64,000 nucleotides of DNA from Nitrosomonas sp. (GCA_024281995.1 JAMWZW010000002.1:1-64000), one strand, 5' to 3'. Positions 26,163-37,099 are shown, counted from the first letter of the stretch. Numbers and translations: made by a program. The notes: a model not told the origin generated them from the letters alone.

Positions 26163-27275
26163 ATGAAACAAGTTGGTTTTGTAGGTTGGCGAGGCATGGT
26201 AGGTTCTGTATTAATGCAGAGAATGCGGGAAGAAAAAGACTTTTCCTTAATAGATCCCGTTTTTTTCACGACCTCCCAGAAAGGCGGTACCGGCCCTGAA
26301 ATCGGCAAAGATATCCCCCCTTTAAAAGATGCTTTTGATATTGATCAACTTGGCGCTATGGATATCGTCATTTCCTGTCAGGGTGGCGATTACACCAATG
26401 AGGTTTTTAAACAGTTGCGCGAATCCGGTTGGCAAGGGTATTGGATAGATGCTGCATCGGCATTACGAATGGATAAAGATGCGGTTATTATTCTTGATCC
26501 AGTGAATATGCCCGTGATCGAGCAAGCATTGCATGATGGCGTGAAAAATTATATTGGTGGCAATTGCACGGTAAGTTTAATGTTAATGGCAGTTGGTGGC
26601 CTGTTTGAAAAAGGCATGGTGGATTGGATGAGTGCCATGACTTATCAGGCTGCCTCAGGTGCTGGTGCAAAAAATATGCGCGAATTGCTACAGCAAATGG
26701 GTGAAGCGCATCGTGTAGCAAAAGATTTATTGAATAATCCTGATTCGAATATTCTCGACATTGATCGTGAGGTTGCTGGCACCTTGCGCGATAAAAAATT
26801 TCCAACAGAAAATTTTGGCGTACCATTAGCAGGTAGCTTGATTCCATGGATAGATAAAGAAGTTGCCAATGGTCAAAGTCGTGAGGAATGGAAGGGTCAA
26901 GCTGAGACTAATAAAATTCTAGGTAGGAGCGAGCGGCAGATACCTGTCGATGGCATCTGCGTACGGGTTGGCGCTATGCGATGCCATAGTCAGGCGCTGA
27001 CGATAAAATTGAAGCAAGATATTCCTTTAGATGAGATTGAGGGGATTATTGCTAGCTCTAACAAGTGGGTGGAAGTTGTTCCAAATGAGCGAGAAGCGAC
27101 AACTTCAAGATTAACACCGACCGCCGTAACTGGGTCTTTATCAATACCGGTCGGTCGTTTACGTAAACTTGCGATGGGTGGAGAATATTTATCTGTTTTT
27201 ACTGTGGGGGACCAATTGTTATGGGGAGCCGCAGAACCATTACGTCGAATGCTGCGTATACTGGTTGAACATTAA
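26163..27275 (+). CDS. asd: Aspartate-semialdehyde dehydrogenase
   Basis: A 370-residue NADPH enzyme reducing aspartyl phosphate to the semialdehyde, the branch-point for lysine, threonine and methionine. The start is set at [18 protein letters not shown] because the fold begins there; an upstream GTG/TTG-type extension from 26115 is unlikely. The catalytic cysteine is in [21 protein letters not shown] and the [15 protein letters not shown] block are of the proteobacterial type. It follows leuB after 138 bases and precedes fimV, the usual order in betaproteobacteria. Confidence 0.96.
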   Translation: MKQVGFVGWRGMVGSVLMQRMREEKDFSLIDPVFFTTSQKGGTGPEIGKDIPPLKDAFDIDQLGAMDIVISCQGGDYTNEVFKQLRESGWQGYWIDAASALRMDKDAVIILDPVNMPVIEQALHDGVKNYIGGNCTVSLMLMAVGGLFEKGMVDWMSAMTYQAASGAGAKNMRELLQQMGEAHRVAKDLLNNPDSNILDIDREVAGTLRDKKFPTENFGVPLAGSLIPWIDKEVANGQSREEWKGQAETNKILGRSERQIPVDGICVRVGAMRCHSQALTIKLKQDIPLDEIEGIIASSNKWVEVVPNEREATTSRLTPTAVTGSLSIPVGRLRKLAMGGEYLSVFTVGDQLLWGAAEPLRRMLRILVEH

Positions 27276-27279
27276 ATAA

Positions 27280-27310
27280 CAATTTAATTTTTAAATTGAT
27301 TAATTTTTTT
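27280..27310 (+). terminator. AT-rich hairpin after asd
   Basis: A 7-bp stem CAATTTA / TAAATTG with loop ATTTT, then ATTAATTTTTTT. The stem is weak but position and T-run fit a terminator 5 bases past the asd stop. Confidence 0.45.
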
Positions 27311-27436
27311 ATGGACGATAAAAAGATTTATTAAAAAAATTAACTTACAATTCAAGGCATAATCTCATTTTTTGTGATTACGTTACAATGCTAGTCTGCC
27401 GATATTTATTTTCAAAAAACTAAAGAGGGTATTTCA

Positions 27437-29929
27437 GTGTATAAAACTGCTTTTAGAGTAAGCTTGTTTGTAATCATCCTGATGTTACCGTGCACCGTAA
27501 TTAATGCTGCTGGGCTCGGTAAATTAATACTTAATTCTGCACTGGGACAACCGCTGAGTGCCGAAATTGATATCGTTGTAAACAATCGGGAAGAAATTCC
27601 AACTTTAAAAGCGAGTATTGCGCCCCGCGAAGCTTTTGTTCAAGCAGGCATTAATTATGAGCCTGGCTTTTCAACCATTAAACTTTCGGTAGAATCGAAA
27701 TCAGATGGTAGTCCTTATATCAAACTTACTTCACCTCAAGCAATCAATGAACCATTCCTAAATATTCTGGTGGAATTAAATTGGGCTTCTGGGCGTATAT
27801 TACGAGAATATGCTGTTTTACTTGATCCTTCAGAAGGGAGTGTGCAAAATATTGCGGCACCTAATGTCAATTCAACCACTCCGGTGGCGGCAAATACAAC
27901 CGAAAGCATACCAAGTATTCGGAATCGATCAGAGAGAAGTTCGTCCAAACAAGCAAATCGTGCCAATCCGCTCGATACTTATGGTCCGGTAATTCGGGGT
28001 GATACGTTATCGTCGATTGCGCGCCAGATTTTGCCTGCTGGTGTCGATCTCAATCAGATGTTGGTTGCACTTTACCGTGCCAATCGCGATGCTTTCATAG
28101 CCAACAACATGAATTTACTCAGAGTTGGTGCAGTTTTAAAAATACCTGAAAAAAACGAAGTTGCGTCAATTGACACATCAACTGCAAGAACTGAAATTAG
28201 AATGCAGGTGCAAGATTGGCATAATTATCAAAGCAAAGTAGCAGCAACTAGAAATGAGCCGCCATCTGCTGGTATTCGTCAGTCGGATCAAGGGAAAATT
28301 GTTACCAGCATTGAAAAAAAACCTATGGCAGATGGTGAATCTGCAAAGGAAGTATTGCGACTATCGAGCGCGCAGTTAACGGATAAAAGCGGTCCCGCTT
28401 CTGAATCTGCTTTGCTAGACCGTTTGCGCGTAATGGAAGAAGATGCTATTGCTCGAAATCTTGCTTTGAAAGAAGCCAATGAGCGTGTTGCTATACTCGA
28501 AAAAAGCATTGAGAACTTGAAGCATCTGCTCGAGCTGAAAGATTCCGTATTAGCTCAGGCACAAGTAAAGGCGGAAGGTAGCAATCCCGAGATGAAACCA
28601 CCCATTCTTCCGGCAGAGGAAATGAATCCCGTATCTGGAATCGATACTCTACAAGAGGTTACATCTCAAGAACCACAGGTTCCAGTAGTTCAATCTGAAG
28701 AACCGCTAGCGCCGGTATCGCCACAAGAAGAAAAATCAATATTCGATTTGGTTTCTGATTCAATTGAATATATAGGTGCTGCTTTAATTATAGGACTGCT
28801 GATTATATTGTTAATCCTTAAGAAGCGTCGTAGTCAAGTAGCAAAAGCAGAAGATTTGGACGAGAAGACTGTAGGTTTTTCTTCTGAAATGAAATCTCGA
28901 TTAGCCTCAGCTGCGGCTGCTGCACATACAATATCTGAAGCTGAAAGTAATCATTTGTTTTCAGAACATGAGAGAAATGAAGCAACCTATGAAGATATGG
29001 ATTCGTATCCTGAAACTGCAAGATACGACGATGAGTTTGATAAAAATATAACTATTTCTGATGAACCTGCTGAACAGGTTGACAAATCTATGTCAGCTAC
29101 TCAACAAGTTTCCGATTCATGGGATGAACGTGAAGCGTCGACGGAACAATCGCAGGTTAATCCAGGAGTTATTTTGGGGTTTGCAGAAACTGAAGATCAA
29201 TCCATTGACTTAAGTAAAGATGATGTTGAAGAAATTCCTAAAAATCAAATTGATTTTGACTTAACTGATACAGCTGGCGAAGTAGATCAAAATCTGACTC
29301 CAGAAAAATTGGCCGTTGCTGATCAACTCGATGACGATAAAATTGAGTTAGCAGATAATTCTGTAAATTTTCAGGAAACTATCAGCCCCCCAGATTATGA
29401 AAAGAGCATGGATTTCGATAATTCAAGATTTCCTTCTGCAGATGTAGCCGATTCTGGCCACATGGCTAGTGAGAAAGATGATTTGATCGATTTTGAATTA
29501 GATCACTCAGACGTCAATTTAACAGAAGCACAATCGACCCAGGAAATTGAGTTACCGGTAATAAGCTTTGAATCTAAGGCAATTGATAAAGATTCTAAAG
29601 CTCAGGAATTGACGAACGATACAGCAGCGGATTTCGATCAATCGCAAGAATTTTCAGACCATGTGAAGAAATCTCACGTGCCCGAACTGGGATTAGCAGA
29701 TATTGATTTGAATATTGAAGATTCCAATGTGACACCTAAAAAAGATGAATTATCCGATCTGAATGAGAAAAGTGAGCAGTGGCAAGAAGTTGAGACCAAA
29801 TTAGATTTGGCTAAAGCTTATAAGGAAATGGATGATAAAGAAGGCGCAAAAGAAATGCTGGAAGAAGTGATTCGAGATGGTGATGCATTACAAAAGAAAG
29901 TAGCAAAAAAATTATTGAAAAATTTATAA
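27437..29929 (+). CDS. fimV: FimV/HubP family polar hub protein
   Basis: An 830-residue inner-membrane protein of the FimV family, which organises the cell pole, type IV pili and twitching. Residues 1-24 are the signal peptide; a conserved periplasmic domain follows (LGKLILNSALGQPLSAEIDI), then a LysM peptidoglycan-binding motif near 185-235 (YGPVIRGDTLSSIARQIL), a coiled-coil stretch, one membrane helix (IGAALIIGLLIILLIL, about 448-465), a long acidic cytoplasmic region rich in D, E and S, and the FimV C-terminal helical domain (KLDLAKAYKEMDDKEGAKEML). It starts with GTG preceded by AAAGAGGG. No pilus genes are in the window. Confidence 0.92.
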   Translation: MYKTAFRVSLFVIILMLPCTVINAAGLGKLILNSALGQPLSAEIDIVVNNREEIPTLKASIAPREAFVQAGINYEPGFSTIKLSVESKSDGSPYIKLTSPQAINEPFLNILVELNWASGRILREYAVLLDPSEGSVQNIAAPNVNSTTPVAANTTESIPSIRNRSERSSSKQANRANPLDTYGPVIRGDTLSSIARQILPAGVDLNQMLVALYRANRDAFIANNMNLLRVGAVLKIPEKNEVASIDTSTARTEIRMQVQDWHNYQSKVAATRNEPPSAGIRQSDQGKIVTSIEKKPMADGESAKEVLRLSSAQLTDKSGPASESALLDRLRVMEEDAIARNLALKEANERVAILEKSIENLKHLLELKDSVLAQAQVKAEGSNPEMKPPILPAEEMNPVSGIDTLQEVTSQEPQVPVVQSEEPLAPVSPQEEKSIFDLVSDSIEYIGAALIIGLLIILLILKKRRSQVAKAEDLDEKTVGFSSEMKSRLASAAAAAHTISEAESNHLFSEHERNEATYEDMDSYPETARYDDEFDKNITISDEPAEQVDKSMSATQQVSDSWDEREASTEQSQVNPGVILGFAETEDQSIDLSKDDVEEIPKNQIDFDLTDTAGEVDQNLTPEKLAVADQLDDDKIELADNSVNFQETISPPDYEKSMDFDNSRFPSADVADSGHMASEKDDLIDFELDHSDVNLTEAQSTQEIELPVISFESKAIDKDSKAQELTNDTAADFDQSQEFSDHVKKSHVPELGLADIDLNIEDSNVTPKKDELSDLNEKSEQWQEVETKLDLAKAYKEMDDKEGAKEMLEEVIRDGDALQKKVAKKLLKNL

Positions 29930-29948
29930 TGCGTTTCGCTTTTCATTC

Positions 29949-30725
29949 GTGCGTATAGCGCTTGTCTTAGAGTATGATGGCAGCCGCTATTGCGGATGGC
30001 AGAGTCAATCACAAAGCTGTTCAATTCAGGATGCGCTTGAAACAGCACTCTCTGCTATAGCTAAAGAAAAAATTCGAACTATCACTGCGGGACGCACGGA
30101 TAGTGGAGTGCATGCATTGTACCAAGTTGTGCATTTTGATACTTTAGTACAGCGGCCTCTCAATGCATGGATGAGAGGCACTAATGCATTATTGCCGAAT
30201 GATATAGCTATCTTGTGGGCCACTGAGGTTTCTGATCAGTTTCATGCGAGATATAGCGCACTCGAGCGACGCTATCGGTATTTGTTATTAAATCAATCGA
30301 TTCGACCAGGTATTCATCATAATAAAGTTGGATGGTATCACGTACCGCTTGCTCTGGAAAAAATGCAATTAGCAAGTAATGCTTTGATTGGTGAGCATGA
30401 TTTTTCATCTTTCCGGGCAGCTGAATGTCAAGCAAGATCGCCTGTTCGAACAATTACTCACTTAAGCATTACTCGTCATGGAAATCTTTTTGTGTTTGAG
30501 TTAAGTGCGAATGGCTTTTTACAACATATGGTAAGGAATATTGTGGGTTGCCTTATTTATGTTGGTAAAGGTAAATATTCCCCAGAATGGATCGGCGAGT
30601 TACTGAAAAGTTGTAATCGGAGCTATGCTGCACCAACTTTTTCTCCTGCAGGTTTGTATTTGATCAGTGTGAAATATGATCGAATTTGGGGCATGCCGGA
30701 ATTTTCTGAAATACCTTTTTTTTAG
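29949..30725 (+). CDS. truA: tRNA pseudouridine(38-40) synthase TruA
   Basis: A 258-residue enzyme that isomerises uridines 38-40 in tRNA anticodon stems. The catalytic Asp lies in TAGRTDSGVHA; the N-terminus RIALVLEYDGSRYCGWQSQ and the block FLQHMVRNIVGCL are diagnostic. Start is GTG, 19 bases after fimV. truA after fimV and before trpF is the usual betaproteobacterial arrangement. Confidence 0.97.
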   Translation: MRIALVLEYDGSRYCGWQSQSQSCSIQDALETALSAIAKEKIRTITAGRTDSGVHALYQVVHFDTLVQRPLNAWMRGTNALLPNDIAILWATEVSDQFHARYSALERRYRYLLLNQSIRPGIHHNKVGWYHVPLALEKMQLASNALIGEHDFSSFRAAECQARSPVRTITHLSITRHGNLFVFELSANGFLQHMVRNIVGCLIYVGKGKYSPEWIGELLKSCNRSYAAPTFSPAGLYLISVKYDRIWGMPEFSEIPFF

Positions 30726-30772
30726 ACTTTATCTATATATAATCAATTTCATAGTAAGGATTGTTAGTATTT

Positions 30773-31390
30773 ATGTCAGTGCGCGTGAAGGTATGTGGTA
30801 TTACACGTTTTGAAGATGCAATGGCAGCAATTAAATTGGGAGCCGATGCAATCGGCTTTGTTTTTTGGCCGCATAGTGTGCGCTATATTGATCCAGATTC
30901 GGCCTATCAAATTGCCGCAAAAATACCCCCCTTTGTTTGTACTGTTGGTGTCTATGTTGATCCAGATACTACTTGGGTCGAAAAAACTACTCGAATAGCT
31001 AAATTGAATTTGCTTCAATTTCATGGTGATGAAACGCCAGAATTTTGCAACCAATTTCCGCAACCTTATATTAAGGCGATTAGAGTCAAACATGATATGG
31101 ATTTGTTACAATATGCAGAACGTTATAAGACAGCTAAAGGATTATTACTGGATACGTATGCTGAAAATATGCCCGGCGGTACAGGGCATGTATTTGATTG
31201 GCGCTTGATTCCGCAGCATTTGCCAGTGCCGCTTATACTCTCGGGCGGCTTAAATCCAAATAACATTGCAATGGCGATTAAACAGATCCGACCATGGGCT
31301 GTTGATGTCTCAAGCGGCGTTGAAGCCTCGAAAGGTATAAAAGATGAAAAAAAAATTTTTGCTTTCATGCAAGGAGTTAAACAATCGTGA
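30773..31390 (+). CDS. trpF: Phosphoribosylanthranilate isomerase TrpF
   Basis: A 205-residue TIM-barrel isomerase of tryptophan synthesis. The N-terminal [14 protein letters not shown] contains the catalytic cysteine and [20 protein letters not shown] the catalytic aspartate. LSGGLNPNN and [15 protein letters not shown] bind phosphate. The ATG at 30773 is preferred over an in-frame TTG at 30761, which has AGGA directly adjacent with no spacer. The stop overlaps the trpB start by 4 bases (GTGA). Confidence 0.97.
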   Translation: MSVRVKVCGITRFEDAMAAIKLGADAIGFVFWPHSVRYIDPDSAYQIAAKIPPFVCTVGVYVDPDTTWVEKTTRIAKLNLLQFHGDETPEFCNQFPQPYIKAIRVKHDMDLLQYAERYKTAKGLLLDTYAENMPGGTGHVFDWRLIPQHLPVPLILSGGLNPNNIAMAIKQIRPWAVDVSSGVEASKGIKDEKKIFAFMQGVKQS

Positions 31391-32586
31391 ATGCTTATGA
31401 TCTTCCCAGCAAAGATGGTCATTTTGGCCCATACGGCGGCATATTTGTTGCGGAAACACTTATTTCAGCTTTAGAAGATTTACGCAAGCAATATGAACAT
31501 TATCGCGACGATCCGGATTTTCAAGCTGAGTTTGCATATGAATTAAAGCATTACGTGGGGCGTCCCAGTCCAATTTATCATGCTAAAAGATGGTCCGAGC
31601 AATTGGGCGGCGCTCAGATACTCTTAAAACGTGAAGATTTAAATCATACGGGCGCACACAAAATAAACAATACCATTGGCCAAGCACTGCTGGCCAAACG
31701 CATGGGCAAAAAACGTGTTATTGCGGAAACCGGCGCAGGCCAGCATGGCGTAGCCAGTGCTACGGTAGCGGCACGCTATGGGATGGAGTGTGTGGTTTAT
31801 ATGGGTTCAGAGGATGTTAAACGCCAGGCTACCAATGTTTATCGTATGAAGCTATTGGGTGCGACTGTAGTGCCTGTCGAATCTGGTTCTCGAACACTGA
31901 AAGATGCGTTAAATGAAGCGATGCGCGATTGGGTTACCAATGTTGAGAACACATTTTATATCATAGGCACTGTGGCTGGCCCACATCCCTATCCAATGAT
32001 GGTAAGAGATTTTCAAGCGATTATCGGAAAAGAAGCTAAACAACAAATGCAAGAGAGTTTTAATCGCCAGCCCGATGCATTAATTGCTTGTGTAGGGGGG
32101 GGATCCAATGCCATTGGATTATTTTATCCGTACATTGATGACACGAATGTTCAGTTAATTGGTGTAGAGGCTGCTGGAAAAGGCATTGATACCAATCAGC
32201 ATGCAGCCACTTTATCAACGGGTAAGCCTGGGGTGTTGCATGGAAATCGTACTTATCTGATTCAAGATGAGAATGGTCAGATCATTGAGACGCACTCTGT
32301 CTCGGCCGGTTTGGATTATCCTGGGGTAGGGCCAGAACATGCATGGCTTAAGGACTGCGGTCGTGCTGAATACGTTGCAATTACCGACGACGAAGCTTTG
32401 GATGCATTTCATGCCTTATGTCGATATGAGGGTATTATGCCGGCACTAGAGTCAAGTCATGCGTTAGCTTATGCCGCCAAGTTTGCACCCACTTTATCAA
32501 AAGATAAATTATTGCTGGTAAATTTATCCGGGCGAGGTGATAAAGATATGGCAACCGTTGCGCAAATGTCTGGTTTAATCCTGTAA
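31387..32586 (+). CDS. trpB: Tryptophan synthase beta chain TrpB
   Basis: A 399-residue PLP subunit joining indole and serine. The PLP lysine is in [28 protein letters not shown], the phosphate loop [12 protein letters not shown], and SGRGDKDM are intact. Start is GTG overlapping the trpF stop. TrpB and TrpA form the alpha2beta2 complex; trpA follows after about 50 bases. Confidence 0.98.
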   Translation: MNAYDLPSKDGHFGPYGGIFVAETLISALEDLRKQYEHYRDDPDFQAEFAYELKHYVGRPSPIYHAKRWSEQLGGAQILLKREDLNHTGAHKINNTIGQALLAKRMGKKRVIAETGAGQHGVASATVAARYGMECVVYMGSEDVKRQATNVYRMKLLGATVVPVESGSRTLKDALNEAMRDWVTNVENTFYIIGTVAGPHPYPMMVRDFQAIIGKEAKQQMQESFNRQPDALIACVGGGSNAIGLFYPYIDDTNVQLIGVEAAGKGIDTNQHAATLSTGKPGVLHGNRTYLIQDENGQIIETHSVSAGLDYPGVGPEHAWLKDCGRAEYVAITDDEALDAFHALCRYEGIMPALESSHALAYAAKFAPTLSKDKLLLVNLSGRGDKDMATVAQMSGLIL

Positions 32587-32640
32587 CAGTCATTATCAGT
32601 ATAGTAATAATTTTCTGAAAAGAATCTTGAGAGCAAATTG

Positions 32641-33534
32641 ATGGAATTTAACTTCGATGGTATAAAAAATTTTTTTGGTTTTTTCAATGAACAGAATGGT
32701 ATAAAAGATACAAATCGTATTGCTAAGACATTTAATTTATTGAAAACGCAAAGCCGTAAGGCACTTATTCCATTTATTACAGCAGGCGATCCTAAGCCTG
32801 AAATTACAGTGCAGTTGATGCATCAGTTAGTTCGTTCTGGTGCTGACATCATAGAACTCGGTATACCTTTTTCAGATCCTATGGCTGATGGACCTACGAT
32901 ACAGCGCTCATCAGAGCGAGCCTTGAAATATCACGTGAGTCTTAATGACGTATTGGCCATGGTTGCTGAATTCAGAAAAATGGATGCAAAAACACCCGTT
33001 GTTCTAATGGGTTATGCCAATCCTGTTGAAGCATTGGGCTATGAATTATTTGCCATCAAAGCAAAAGAATGTGGTGTAGATGGCGTTCTAATTGTGGATT
33101 ACCCGCCTGAAGAATCGGCTAGATGGGTGCAGTGTCTTGATGAACAAGGAATTGACACAATCTTTTTGTTATCACCTACTACACCTCAGGAACGTATTGA
33201 ACAAGTAGCGAAAATGGCGAAAGGGTATGTTTATTATGTTTCTCTAAAAGGAGTGACGGGAGCGTCACACCTTGATCTTAACAATGTCAGTGTGATGTTG
33301 AAGCAGCTGCGTGATTTTATTGCATTGCCGATTGGTGTCGGATTCGGTATTCGCGATGGAGAAACTGCCAAAGCAGTGGCTAGTTTAGCCGATGCAGTGG
33401 TTGTTGGAAGTAGAATTATTGAAGAAATAGAGAAGTCTTCAGACAAGGATTTGCTGGACAATGTTGGAAACTTATTACTTTCATTGCGCGACGCCTTAGA
33501 TAGCAAAGAAAGTAATATTCAACACTCAGCCTAG
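32641..33534 (+). CDS. trpA: Tryptophan synthase alpha chain TrpA, with N-terminal extension
   Basis: Cleaves indole-3-glycerol phosphate to indole. The catalytic Glu is in ADIIELGIPFSDPMADGP and the Asp in GVLIVDYPPEE; GVGFGIRDGE binds phosphate. The usual start of the protein (NRIAKTFNLLKTQSRKALIPF) is preceded here by about 25 extra residues beginning MEFNFDGIKNFFG. No ATG, GTG or TTG occurs in frame between 32641 and the conserved part, so the extension is probably translated. Total 297 residues against about 265-270 in most relatives. A TTG lies directly before the ATG at 32638. Confidence 0.94.
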   Translation: MEFNFDGIKNFFGFFNEQNGIKDTNRIAKTFNLLKTQSRKALIPFITAGDPKPEITVQLMHQLVRSGADIIELGIPFSDPMADGPTIQRSSERALKYHVSLNDVLAMVAEFRKMDAKTPVVLMGYANPVEALGYELFAIKAKECGVDGVLIVDYPPEESARWVQCLDEQGIDTIFLLSPTTPQERIEQVAKMAKGYVYYVSLKGVTGASHLDLNNVSVMLKQLRDFIALPIGVGFGIRDGETAKAVASLADAVVVGSRIIEEIEKSSDKDLLDNVGNLLLSLRDALDSKESNIQHSA

Positions 33535-33546
33535 GAGACACTACTC

Positions 33547-34416
33547 ATGAGTTGGTTTCAGAATATTATTCCACCAAAAATAAAAAGAAAAGAAGCGGGT
33601 GAGAAAAAAATAGTACCGGAAGGCTTGTGGAGTAAATGCAATATATGCGAGGCTGTTTTATATTATACGGATTTAGCCAAAAATCTGAATGTTTGTCCTA
33701 AATGTGATTATCATAATCGCATTTCTGCGAGAAATCGTCTTGATCAATTACTTGATCCGGAAGATCGGCGCGAGATTGGTGTCGAAGTAGTTGCTACGGA
33801 TGTGCTGAAATTTAAAGATAGCAAACGTTATACCGATCGTCTAACGCAGGCAAAAGAAAGTACTGATGAAGATGACTCTTTGGTGGTTATGCAAGGAACT
33901 ATTAAGACAATTCCCGTAGTTGTGGCAGTATTTGAATTTGGCTTTATGGGTGGTTCCATGGGCTCAGTAGTGGGCGAGCGCTTTGTTCGGGGCATTAAGG
34001 CGTGCATTGATCAGCATTTGCCATTTATTTGTTTTAGTGCCAGTGGCGGGGCGCGGATGCAAGAAGGATTATTTTCACTAATGCAAATGGCTAAGACAAC
34101 TGCTGCTTTGACGCGACTAAGTCATAATAAGTTACCATTTATATCAGTACTTACTGATCCTACTATGGGTGGTGTTTCTGCAAGCTTTGCCTTTATTGGC
34201 GATATCGTTATTGCTGAACCTGGAGCACTGATTGGTTTTGCAGGTCCACGTGTTATCGAACAAACGGTACGTCAAACACTTCCTGAAGGTTTTCAACGAG
34301 CAGAATTCCTGTTGCATCATGGGGCCATTGATATGATTGTAGATCGAAGACAAATGCGTGACAAAATCGTCAATCTTTGTACCCAGCTAATGCGTGCACC
34401 TATTCCCGTATCTTAA
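33547..34416 (+). CDS. accD: Acetyl-CoA carboxylase carboxyltransferase subunit beta AccD
   Basis: A 289-residue carboxyltransferase subunit that, with AccA, transfers CO2 to acetyl-CoA for fatty acid synthesis. An N-terminal zinc ribbon (CNICEAV ... CPKCDYH) is followed by the crotonase-like core with [26 protein letters not shown] and [31 protein letters not shown] precedes the ATG. It follows trpA by 12 bases, as is common in this lineage. Confidence 0.98.
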   Translation: MSWFQNIIPPKIKRKEAGEKKIVPEGLWSKCNICEAVLYYTDLAKNLNVCPKCDYHNRISARNRLDQLLDPEDRREIGVEVVATDVLKFKDSKRYTDRLTQAKESTDEDDSLVVMQGTIKTIPVVVAVFEFGFMGGSMGSVVGERFVRGIKACIDQHLPFICFSASGGARMQEGLFSLMQMAKTTAALTRLSHNKLPFISVLTDPTMGGVSASFAFIGDIVIAEPGALIGFAGPRVIEQTVRQTLPEGFQRAEFLLHHGAIDMIVDRRQMRDKIVNLCTQLMRAPIPVS

Positions 34417-34475
34417 TTGAAGTATTTCATTTTTTAAATTGCTACCATTTGTCGATGTTTAGTCGTTTGTATTAA

Positions 34476-35771
34476 ATGGAAGTTTCACATAAAGAATTAA
34501 GCTCACTCGCTGATTGGTTGGCATATCTTGAGGCGCTTCATCCCTCTGTCATTGAAATGGGATTGGAGCGTGTCAACGAAGTTAAAACAGTACTTGGCTT
34601 AATGCCTCGTTTTCCAATCATCATGGTGGGCGGTACTAATGGCAAAGGCTCTGTTTGCGCCATGCTTGAATCCATATTGCATCGCGCGGGCTATATTGTA
34701 GGGTGTTATACATCACCGCATTTGTTGCGCTATAACGAGCGCATTCGTATTGCTAAGAAAGAAATTGATGAGGATAGGTTATACCATGCATTTGAACACA
34801 TCGATATTGCAAGAATACATTGCCATACTTCATTAACTTTTTTTGAATTTGGTACCTTAGCTGCTGTGCAGTTATTCGTTCAAGCAAGCGTTGATGTGGC
34901 GATTCTCGAAGTTGGTCTAGGTGGTCGCCTTGATGCTGTTAATGTTTTTGATGCTGATTGCGCAATTATTACTAGCATTGATCTTGATCATAGTGATTAT
35001 CTTGGAGATACGCGCGAAAAAATTGGGTTTGAAAAAGCTGCAATTTTTAGAAAAAGTAAACCGGCTATTTGTGGAGAAACTGATTTGCCTCAATCGGTTA
35101 AGCAACAAGTGGCACATATCGGAGCAGATTTTTATCAATTGACCAAGGAATTTGGTTATTTTAAGAAAAATGTACAGTGGGATTTTTGGGGGCCCAGGGG
35201 TTGGAAATTTTCTTTACCTCTCCCGGCACTGCCTGGTGAAAAACAGTTGCAAAATGCGAGTACTTCTTTGGCTGCATTAGATGCACTTCATGAGTTAGTG
35301 CCTGTGAGCATGAATGACGTTCGCCAAGGTTTGACTGAAGCCGTATTGTCTGGCAGATTTCAAGTAATTTCAACACAGCCGATGATAGTCCTGGATGTCG
35401 CCCATAACCCTGCTGCAGCTTCTGTTTTATCCAAAAACTTGATTGTAACAAAACCGCCGGGCCATACTTATGCCGTATTTGCAATCCTACAAGATAAGGA
35501 TATTGGTGGGGTTGTGCAAGAATTAAAAAATGATATTGACTGCTGGTTGGTTTCCACAGTCGATTCTTCGCGGGCTGCAACAGCAGATCATGTTATCAAT
35601 GAAATCCGAGAAGCTGGCGTATCGAGCAGTGACGATCGTGTTCATAAATTTCCAAACTGCGTAGCAGCTTTTGTTTTTGCCTGTGAACGAGCGACTAAAA
35701 ATGATAGAATTTGCGTATTTGGATCCTTTTATACGGTGAGTGATGTGTTGCGGCATATAAACTCGAATTGA
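34476..35771 (+). CDS. folC: Bifunctional dihydrofolate synthase / folylpolyglutamate synthase FolC
   Basis: A 431-residue ATP-dependent ligase of the Mur ligase family, adding glutamates to dihydropteroate and folates. The P-loop is VGGTNGKGSVCAMLES; the motif YTSPHLLRYNERIRI and the metal/lysine region ITSIDLDHSDYLGDTREKIG are conserved, and the C-terminal domain has VLDVAHNPAAA. The length is normal. It precedes the SPOR gene by 24 bases. Its substrate needs p-aminobenzoate, for which the CADD-like gene at 63718 is a candidate source. Confidence 0.96.
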   Translation: MEVSHKELSSLADWLAYLEALHPSVIEMGLERVNEVKTVLGLMPRFPIIMVGGTNGKGSVCAMLESILHRAGYIVGCYTSPHLLRYNERIRIAKKEIDEDRLYHAFEHIDIARIHCHTSLTFFEFGTLAAVQLFVQASVDVAILEVGLGGRLDAVNVFDADCAIITSIDLDHSDYLGDTREKIGFEKAAIFRKSKPAICGETDLPQSVKQQVAHIGADFYQLTKEFGYFKKNVQWDFWGPRGWKFSLPLPALPGEKQLQNASTSLAALDALHELVPVSMNDVRQGLTEAVLSGRFQVISTQPMIVLDVAHNPAAASVLSKNLIVTKPPGHTYAVFAILQDKDIGGVVQELKNDIDCWLVSTVDSSRAATADHVINEIREAGVSSSDDRVHKFPNCVAAFVFACERATKNDRICVFGSFYTVSDVLRHINSN

Positions 35772-35795
35772 GCAAAGAATGATCGGATACTTCAA

Positions 35796-36500
35796 ATGAA
35801 CAAAAATGTCAGTGAAGAAGAACTGCTGTTAAGAAAACGCGCTAGAAGGCGTCTTGTTGGTGCAATTGTACTAGTGGTTTTTTCAGTAATTGTTTTGCCT
35901 ATTATTTTTGATGAGCCGAAACAAGATAGTGAACAGCATGAAATCACGGTCAATTTGCCTGCAACTAGCAAAAATAATCAAGCTGACATTGCAAACTTAC
36001 AACCCAAACAAGAGAGCGGTGAACAAGAAGCACTAAATAGAACGGATCCATTCGCTGATTTTAAGATTGACTCCAAAATTAAGCCGCAAGACACTGAGGA
36101 AACGATAGAAGCACTTGGTGAGCGAAAACGAACACCGATTCCAGGCATTAAACCAAGAATTGAAAGTAAGCCTATCACTGAAACAAAAAATACTGTTACC
36201 GCGACAACAACCACCAATCCAATTAATGACTCCATTATTTCTGACAGTAAACTTGCAGTACCTGAGGTACCAAAAGAATTCGTGGTACAACTAGGCGCTT
36301 ATTCTGATCAATCAAAAGCTAAGCAGCAGGTTGAAAATCTCATATTCAATGGATTTAAAGCCTATACTGAAACCCTTAAGACCGGCAATGCTGAGGTAAC
36401 ACGTGTAAGAATTGGGTCATTTCCCACTAGAAATGCCGCTGAGAATGAAGTAAAAAAACTAAAAAAAGCTGGTTTTGATGGAGTAGTAACAATCAAATAG
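35796..36500 (+). CDS. SPOR-domain membrane protein (DedD-like)
   Basis: A 234-residue bitopic inner-membrane protein. A short cytoplasmic end (LLRKRARRRLVGA) leads into one helix (about 22-40), a long disordered periplasmic linker rich in Q, E, T and K, and a C-terminal SPOR domain (EFVVQLGAYSDQSKAKQQV, about 160-234), which binds denuded septal peptidoglycan. The folC-dedD-cvpA-purF order is conserved in gamma- and betaproteobacteria and supports a DedD-like division role. Confidence 0.85.
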   Translation: MNKNVSEEELLLRKRARRRLVGAIVLVVFSVIVLPIIFDEPKQDSEQHEITVNLPATSKNNQADIANLQPKQESGEQEALNRTDPFADFKIDSKIKPQDTEETIEALGERKRTPIPGIKPRIESKPITETKNTVTATTTTNPINDSIISDSKLAVPEVPKEFVVQLGAYSDQSKAKQQVENLIFNGFKAYTETLKTGNAEVTRVRIGSFPTRNAAENEVKKLKKAGFDGVVTIK

Positions 36501-36583
36501 ATTTTTTCGTTAAAATTATTACTTGTTGTTTTTAATAATATTTATTTTATAGTTAGATAATTAGGGCTATCTCAGTTTTATCA

Positions 36584-37099
36584 ATGACTGTTTTTGATTA
36601 TATCGTTGCAGGAATTTTTCTTGTATCCATTGCCTTAAGTATTATAAGAGGCTTCGTTCGAGAAACGCTATCAATAGTGGGCTGGATAGTTGCATTTATC
36701 ATTGCTGGAGCGTATACATCTTATTTTGAACAATTTCTTCCCACAGAAATAACGGGTGAAACTTTAAGGTTCTCGATCGCATTTATTTTGGCATTTCTCT
36801 TGATATTACTCATAACTGCTTTGATAACGATGCTTTTATCGGCACTAATCAAAGGTGTTGGGTTAGGTTTTATTGATCGTCTGCTGGGTTCGGTTTTTGG
36901 GTTTTTAAGAGCATTGATTATTGTAACACTGATGGTTTTATTAGCAGGATTGACGGCAATTCCCAAGCAAGTTTTTTGGCAACAAGCTGTTTTGAGTCAA
37001 CCGATGGAAACTGTTGCAATGCAAGTATTACCATGGTTACCTAACGACCTATCAAAGCATATTAGTTATGAAAAAAAAGAAAACTCTCAATATCAGTAA
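36584..37099 (+). CDS. cvpA: CvpA family membrane protein
   Basis: A 171-residue inner-membrane protein with four helices, matching CvpA (colicin V production) with FDYIVAGIFLVSIALSIIRGFVRE and the conserved GFIDRLLGSVFGFLRA loop. It is thought to support envelope homeostasis. It sits upstream of purF as in most proteobacteria. The ATG has no strong Shine-Dalgarno. Confidence 0.93.
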   Translation: MTVFDYIVAGIFLVSIALSIIRGFVRETLSIVGWIVAFIIAGAYTSYFEQFLPTEITGETLRFSIAFILAFLLILLITALITMLLSALIKGVGLGFIDRLLGSVFGFLRALIIVTLMVLLAGLTAIPKQVFWQQAVLSQPMETVAMQVLPWLPNDLSKHISYEKKENSQYQ

